A DNA stretch of 64,000 nt from Stenotrophomonas sp. UBA2302 (lineage in GTDB: Bacteria; Pseudomonadota; Gammaproteobacteria; Xanthomonadales; Xanthomonadaceae), in the NCBI GenBank assembly GCA_002345545.1, contig DDVW01000036.1:55414-119413 (forward strand), read 5' to 3'. Positions 59,208-64,000 of this stretch are shown piece by piece. Each line of letters begins with the position of its first letter. Positions within the stretch are counted from its first letter, which is position 1. The notes under the pieces were generated by a model. That model was not told where the DNA came from and searched no databases. It saw nothing but the letters and a program-made list of their open reading frames with translations. Position numbers and translations under genes: made by a program.

Positions 59208-59765
59208 ATGCGCATCCGCTTGCCCCAACCCGAGTTGAGCAGTCCCCGGCTGCGGCTGCGCGAGGTGCGCAGCGAGGACGCGCCTGCGCTGTTCGCCATC
59301 CACAGCGATCCGCAAGTGATGCGCTACTGGAGCTATCCGGCATGGACGGAACTGGCCCAGGCCGAGGCCAAGGTCGCCGACATCCAGCGCCAGCGCCGCG
59401 AGCAGGACATCCTCATCTGGGCAATCGCCGAGGCCGGCAGCGACCGGCTGATCGGCAGCAGCGCGATGTTCGCACTCAACCCGGATCAGGGCCGGGCCGA
59501 GATCGGCTACAGCCTGCACCGCGACTGGCACGACCGCGGGCTGGCCAGCGAAGCGTTGCGGCTGATCCTGGGCTACCTGTTCGACGGGCTGCAGCTGCGC
59601 CGCGTGGAAGCCGATACCGACCCGCGCAACACCGCTTCATGCCACCTGCTGGAGAAGCTGGGTTTCGTGCGCGAAGGGCTGCTGCGCGAACGCTGGTTCG
59701 TCAACGGCGAGCTTTGCGATACCGCTTTCTACGGCTTGCTGCGACGGGATTTCATCCGGAACTGA
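59208..59765 (+). CDS. GNAT-family N-acetyltransferase (RimJ/RimL-like)
   Basis: This 185-residue protein has [20 protein letters not shown] at the start, motif A in [19 protein letters not shown] and [20 protein letters not shown] near the end, all typical of RimJ/RimL acetyltransferases. Substrate unknown. It is divergent from pgk, with an 82-bp gap. Confidence 0.9.
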   Translation: MRIRLPQPELSSPRLRLREVRSEDAPALFAIHSDPQVMRYWSYPAWTELAQAEAKVADIQRQRREQDILIWAIAEAGSDRLIGSSAMFALNPDQGRAEIGYSLHRDWHDRGLASEALRLILGYLFDGLQLRRVEADTDPRNTASCHLLEKLGFVREGLLRERWFVNGELCDTAFYGLLRRDFIRN

Positions 59766-59779
59766 TGCAGCAATACGAG

Positions 59780-60127
59780 TCACCGCTTGGGCAACTGCGC
59801 ATCCAGCTCTTGAAGCCGTCGCTCGATCTCGCGCCGATCAAGACTGCGCGCGATCACCGCCCAGTGCCTGGCCACTGAAAAACGGTACAGAAAGCGCGCA
59901 ATCAGAAAACCCATGACCAGTGCCACGACCACGGTTGCCGCGCCCCAGCCCCCTCCAATCCGCAAGGCGAAAAGCATCAGGACCGGCACGGACATCGACA
60001 ACAGAAACGAGGCCAGAAACCGTTTCACCCGGCTGTAAACACTGTTGTCGACTGTCGTGTGGATACCGCCCAGCAGTGACATCAGCAGCGCTCTTTCCTG
60101 GGATCGCTTAAGAACTGGAATCTTCAT
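59780..60127 (-). CDS. Small membrane protein, unknown function
   Basis: The 115-residue protein has a basic N terminus, two hydrophobic helices (about 38-54 and 59-78) separated by a GGGWG turn, and a charged helical tail (SLDRREIERRLQELDAQL). I recognise no family. Its lower GC and AT-richer codons stand out from the neighbours. It lies 34 bp downstream of the DUF3999 gene in the same direction. Confidence 0.6.
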   Translation of the reverse strand: MKIPVLKRSQERALLMSLLGGIHTTVDNSVYSRVKRFLASFLLSMSVPVLMLFALRIGGGWGAATVVVALVMGFLIARFLYRFSVARHWAVIARSLDRREIERRLQELDAQLPKR

Positions 60128-60161
60128 CCGCGCTCCGATTGCCGGCCCGAACCGATACCCG

Positions 60162-61547
60162 TCACGGCTGCGTATCCGTGCCGTCTTTCCGGCCACTGCG
60201 GATCAGGCTGAATGCAAATCCCGCCACCAGCAGCGCGCCGAGCACCAGCACCGCCCACAGCAGCAGGTTCTTCCAGTCGCGCGGCGGCCTGGCCGGCTGG
60301 TAGGCGACGTCACCGGCACGCACCGTGCCCTCACCCAGTGCCGCTATCGCCGGCTGCCACTCCCTTCCATTGCGCGCACGCAGCGCATCGAGCATCGGAT
60401 CGAGGGCGGCCTGCGTTTCGGTGACATTGGCACTACCCGCCACCAGCAGGTAGGGCGCGCGGCCCTGGGCGAGGAACACCACGCTGCCCGGCCGGTAGCC
60501 CAGCCGCAGCAGCGGTGCCTGCGCAGGCGCGGCGCCCGGCTCGGCCTGCAGCCGCCACTGGCGGTCGCTGATGACACCGGAGGTTTCCAGTGGTGCCGAG
60601 TACTGCTGCGTGCCGCCCTCGCTCAGGCTCCAGGCATTCCAGCCGCGGATCAGCGGTCGCCACTGTGGTGTGCGGTCATCGGCAGCGGGACGATCCGGAT
60701 CACCCGTGGAGACCGTCCAGCTCACCGCGCTGTTGGCTGGCATCCGCACATCCAGCCGCTGTACCGGCAGCCGCCCCTGCAAACGGTAGAGATAGCCGTC
60801 TTTGCCGTTGCCACCGGTCTCGGCCTGCAGCTCCTGCCATTGCCAGTCGCCACTGTCCCGCACATCGGCCAGTTCGCCGCGCAGGCCACCGAGCGCCGGG
60901 GCACCCGCACGCTGCAACGGCACCAGCCGCAGGTAGCGCAGATCGCTATGCACCTTGATGCGGTTGTTGCGCAGTGCGCGGCCCTGGTTGTTCAACTGCA
61001 GCAGGCGCACCTGTGGATCGAGCACCTGCCAGCCACGCAGGTCGTCACTGCCCTCCAGCCGGTAGCCCAGGTCCAGCGTCGCATCGGGATCGGCCCAGTC
61101 CACACTCAACGCACGCAGTCGGCTGGCGTCGTCACCGAGATCGACCAGCCATATCGGGTCGGCCGCACCGATGCTGCCGGCGATTGCGTTGCGGATCGAC
61201 AGCAGCCGGCCGCGGGCATCACGCTCCACCACCACGCTGAGATCGTCATCGGCGCTGGTCGCCGCTGCCGGCAATGCGAACCATTGCAGTTCCACCGTGC
61301 GCAACGGAGCCGACACCGGCGTATCCGCCGCATAGACCGCGCTGGCCACCGGCCTGCCGTCGGCATCGATCACCCGTACATCGCGCAGGTCGCGCCAGTA
61401 GGCGGCGGCGTAGACCGGCGCATCGAGCGTCACGCGATAGGCGCCGGCGTCGGCCTGCGACAGCTGCAACGGCCATTGCCGGGCGAAATCATCGGCGGCC
61501 TGCGCACTCATCGGCAACAGTGCCAGCCACAGCAGACGCTTGATCAT
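60162..61547 (-). CDS. DUF3999-family envelope protein
   Basis: The 461-residue protein has a signal peptide (MIKRLLWLALLPMSAQA), a large beta-rich periplasmic part and one C-terminal membrane helix (NLLLWAVLVLGALLVAGFAF), placing most of it in the periplasm. DUF3999 is routinely encoded next to DUF2339, as here. Function is not known. The ATG overlaps the DUF2339 stop by 4 nt. Confidence 0.85.
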   Translation of the reverse strand: MIKRLLWLALLPMSAQAADDFARQWPLQLSQADAGAYRVTLDAPVYAAAYWRDLRDVRVIDADGRPVASAVYAADTPVSAPLRTVELQWFALPAAATSADDDLSVVVERDARGRLLSIRNAIAGSIGAADPIWLVDLGDDASRLRALSVDWADPDATLDLGYRLEGSDDLRGWQVLDPQVRLLQLNNQGRALRNNRIKVHSDLRYLRLVPLQRAGAPALGGLRGELADVRDSGDWQWQELQAETGGNGKDGYLYRLQGRLPVQRLDVRMPANSAVSWTVSTGDPDRPAADDRTPQWRPLIRGWNAWSLSEGGTQQYSAPLETSGVISDRQWRLQAEPGAAPAQAPLLRLGYRPGSVVFLAQGRAPYLLVAGSANVTETQAALDPMLDALRARNGREWQPAIAALGEGTVRAGDVAYQPARPPRDWKNLLLWAVLVLGALLVAGFAFSLIRSGRKDGTDTQP

Positions 61548-64000
61548 GCGGATACTTCCCCATCGTTGTTCTGGTTTGTCAGCGCGCGCCGTGGCGGCGC
61601 CGGCGCCAGCCAGCCCACCAGCGTGCACAGCAGGCCATAGGCGATGAACGCGCCAATGCCGAGCAGGTCGCCGAGGTTGCCACGGTCCACCAGCAGCAGC
61701 TTGGCCAGCACCACGCCCATCAGGATCGCGCCGGCCAGCCACAGTCCCCATTGCCCGCGCCGCGAGCCGGACACCCAGCCGATCACGCCCAGCAGGCTCC
61801 ACACCACGGTCAGGCTGGTCTGCGCCAGCTGCGTGCCGATCAGGCGTTCGCTCCACGGCTCGCCGCCCCAGTGATGCACCGCCCGCAATGTCATCACCGT
61901 GACCAGCACCAGTGCCGCCAGCGCCATGCCGACTAACTGCGCCGGCACGATGCGCCCGCCACGGTCCTGCCACAGATACAGCGCAGCCAGCACCAGTACC
62001 GCCACCTGCGCCAGTTCCAGCGGATTGAACAGCACGATCCACGGCAATGGCGCCGCACTTGCAGTGCTGCCCAGCGCGCCCAGCCACCACAACCCGAGAG
62101 CGGCGAACACCACCGTCTGCAGCACCGGCTTGTAGCGACCGAAGGCCTCACCCAGCGGCAGCTCCAGCCACCTCCAGCGCCGCATCGACACGACCGCCAG
62201 CAGCAGCCACGGCAGCGCCAGCAGCAGGCCCACCCAGCCTTCGGCAAGGGTGAAGCGCTCGCCGATATGCCAGGCCAGCAGCGACAGCACCGTCGGCCAC
62301 AGCAGCCACCAGGCCAGTTGCGCCATACCCGCCAGCAGGCCGTTGCCGGCGCGCAGACACAGCAGGCTGCGGATGCCCAGCAGCGCGAACAGCAGCCACG
62401 TCCAGCCACCGTATCCGGCGAACGGCTGGCCGTACTCGGCCACCTGCGCAAACGCCACCGGGAAGGCCAGCACGAAGCCACCCAGCGTGGTCAGCGACAA
62501 CGCCAGTGCCGGTACACGCCGCTGTACCTCGGCGGCAAGCCAGCCGGTGACACCCAGCATCAGCAGCAGCGCATGCAGGCGGCTGCCAGGATCGATGAAG
62601 TTGCCGATCTCCAGGGTGATATTGCCCAGCCACCAGGCCAGGCCCCAGATGTAGGCCACGCTGGCGACAGGCAACCGCCCCGCGCCGCGGTACAGCCAGG
62701 CGGTGGCGAAACCGGCCAGCGCGATCAGCAGTGCGCCCATGAAGCCAGCATTGGCGATGGCCATCGTATCGAGCGGATATACCCGGCTGACCCCCAGCAA
62801 CATCGCCAGCGCTGCGGCCAGCTGCAGGCCGATACCGGTCCAGCGCGCCAGCCGGCGCTGCTGCATCAGACCCAGCCAGACCAGGCCGGCACCCTCGAGC
62901 GCGAACACCGAAGCGGTCGCCTTGGCCGACAACGCCAGCGGCACCGCCAGCGTGGCAAAGCCCACGGCGAGGATGGCGTATCCCTGCACCAGCAGGTGCA
63001 GACGCTCGCGGCCCAGCAGCACGCGTGCCAGCACCGCGTAGAGCGCGGCTACACCGAGCGCGCACAGCGCCAGCGGCATGCGTTCGCCCTGCAGCAATCC
63101 CGCCTGCAGCGAGAACGCGATCAGCGGCGTGCCGAACAGCAGGCAACCGTCGATGCGTGCCCCGCCCGCTGTTGCCGCCTTGCGCGCATACAGCAGCGGC
63201 AGCAGCAGGTAGAAGCCGAAGAACAGCAACAGGAACGGCTGGGTGCTGGCGAAGTCGGCCGCCTCGTAATCCAGCACTCCCCAGAGCGTGCCGATGCCCC
63301 AGGTGAAGACGAAACCGAGCAGGTTGAGGATGCGCCACGGCCGTACCCAGGCGATGGCGAAGATGCCGGCGTTGAGCAGCGCGTAGTACGAGAACAACGC
63401 GACATGGTTGCCGCCGCCGCTGGACAGCCAGATCGGCGCCATGAAACCGGCCAGCACGCCGAGGATGGCCAGCGTGCGCGACTCCTGCAGCACCGCCATC
63501 ACCGCAAGCCCGGCGATCAGCACCACACTGAGCGCGAACGCCGGCAGCGGCTCGATGAAGCCGTAGTTCCTGGTCGCGGCGAATATGGTCAGCAACAGCA
63601 CGCCGATCGCACCGCCCTGCAAGGCCAGCGCGAAGGTGCGGTGGCTCTCACGCTGGCGCCAGGCGAATACCAGCCCCGCCAGCGCGACAATGCTGATCCC
63701 CAGCAGGCGGAACAGCGGCGAGACCGTCAGCCAGCCCTGATCGGTGGCGAGCTTGAGCAGCGCTCCCACACCGGCCAGCAGCACCAGCATGCCGACTTTC
63801 ACCGGCACGTTGCCGCGGGTGAACCAGTGCTTGATGTGCTCGATGCCACGCTCGATGAAACCGGGGGCGGCGGGCGGCGGCGGGGTCCACGTCCGCTGCG
63901 CGGGCGCGGAAGCCGCGGCAGCCACCGGCGCAGGTTCGGGACGCGCCGGCGCAGGACGCCAGGGCTCCCGGAGCGGCGGCAGCGCAGGGACTCCCGGGGT
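61544..64000 (-). CDS. DUF2339-family multi-helix membrane protein (5' end beyond window)
   Basis: At least 818 residues are encoded, with about twenty-five membrane helices after a Pro/Ala-rich start (TPPPPAAPGF). The frame runs open to the right edge, so the N terminus is missing. The helix-rich layout with GNVPVKVGMLVLLAGVGALLK near the start of the membrane part is typical of DUF2339. It is coupled to the DUF3999 gene and probably forms a complex with it. Role unknown. Confidence 0.85.
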   Translation of the reverse strand, partial: TPGVPALPPLREPWRPAPARPEPAPVAAAASAPAQRTWTPPPPAAPGFIERGIEHIKHWFTRGNVPVKVGMLVLLAGVGALLKLATDQGWLTVSPLFRLLGISIVALAGLVFAWRQRESHRTFALALQGGAIGVLLLTIFAATRNYGFIEPLPAFALSVVLIAGLAVMAVLQESRTLAILGVLAGFMAPIWLSSGGGNHVALFSYYALLNAGIFAIAWVRPWRILNLLGFVFTWGIGTLWGVLDYEAADFASTQPFLLLFFGFYLLLPLLYARKAATAGGARIDGCLLFGTPLIAFSLQAGLLQGERMPLALCALGVAALYAVLARVLLGRERLHLLVQGYAILAVGFATLAVPLALSAKATASVFALEGAGLVWLGLMQQRRLARWTGIGLQLAAALAMLLGVSRVYPLDTMAIANAGFMGALLIALAGFATAWLYRGAGRLPVASVAYIWGLAWWLGNITLEIGNFIDPGSRLHALLLMLGVTGWLAAEVQRRVPALALSLTTLGGFVLAFPVAFAQVAEYGQPFAGYGGWTWLLFALLGIRSLLCLRAGNGLLAGMAQLAWWLLWPTVLSLLAWHIGERFTLAEGWVGLLLALPWLLLAVVSMRRWRWLELPLGEAFGRYKPVLQTVVFAALGLWWLGALGSTASAAPLPWIVLFNPLELAQVAVLVLAALYLWQDRGGRIVPAQLVGMALAALVLVTVMTLRAVHHWGGEPWSERLIGTQLAQTSLTVVWSLLGVIGWVSGSRRGQWGLWLAGAILMGVVLAKLLLVDRGNLGDLLGIGAFIAYGLLCTLVGWLAPAPPRRALTNQNNDGEVSA

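Overview
The window is a stretch of a high-GC gammaproteobacterial chromosome. Gene content and order point to the Xanthomonadaceae, most likely Stenotrophomonas or a close relative. Pointers are kdkA next to a GT9 glycosyltransferase, a GDSL-type autotransporter esterase, a fused cysNC, a ColRS/VgrRS-like two-component pair, a eukaryote-type class I aldolase, and a tRNA-Ser / 4.5S RNA pair upstream of dnaX. The genus is an inference from gene content, not from a marker gene. The window holds 61 protein-coding genes, two of them cut by the window edges. No insertion sequences, prophage, integrase or CRISPR array were seen, so this reads as core chromosome.

Left part (1-12.3 kb): the start of purT on the minus strand. 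Then comes a tightly packed plus-strand operon of an SPFH/band-7 protein, a small membrane protein, a ribbon-helix-helix DNA-binding protein, a DUF4177 protein, a PH-like membrane protein and an M15 peptidase. Its promoter region carries two copies of an 8-bp GATATC box one helical turn apart. Next are fabH, rpmF and yceD (minus), a YceF-type Maf pyrophosphatase, and a GT39 membrane glycosyltransferase. A MoxR / DUF58 / TgpA-like transglutaminase / Slp lipoprotein operon with start-stop overlaps closes this part.

Middle part (12.5-39.3 kb): hit, recR, ybaB and dnaX (minus); tRNA-Ser(GGA); 4.5S RNA. Lipopolysaccharide-core genes follow (kdkA with a coupled metallo-hydrolase, divergent GT9 glycosyltransferase). 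After them come coaE, a histidine kinase/response regulator pair, an unrecognised secreted protein, a RimK-type ligase, tRNA-Gly(CCC), the autotransporter esterase, thiS-thiG-trmB, an SLC13 permease and several small housekeeping genes (Rieske protein, FAH-family protein, mscL, SPOUT methyltransferase, alanine symporter). An RND efflux adaptor-pump pair with a coupled acetyltransferase ends the section.

Right part (39.4-64 kb): nearly complete sulfate assimilation and cysteine synthesis, with cysNC-cysD divergent from cysJ-cysI-cysH, and cysB divergent from cysG-cysK. A TonB copper receptor and a His-rich DUF2946 protein sit between the two cys blocks. Both divergent cys regions carry a matching T-N11-A box that is a good candidate CysB site. 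Then come a macrodomain deacetylase, lower-glycolysis genes (fba, pyk, gph-like, pgk), a GNAT acetyltransferase, and a coupled DUF2339-DUF3999 membrane pair running off the right edge.

The signals most worth following are: a G8 run in dnaX placed just past domain III, where a -1 slip would give a 402-residue gamma-like product; the SPFH-ribbon-helix-helix operon with its tandem operator-like boxes; the paired cys boxes; and a perfect inverted repeat at the fba promoter.
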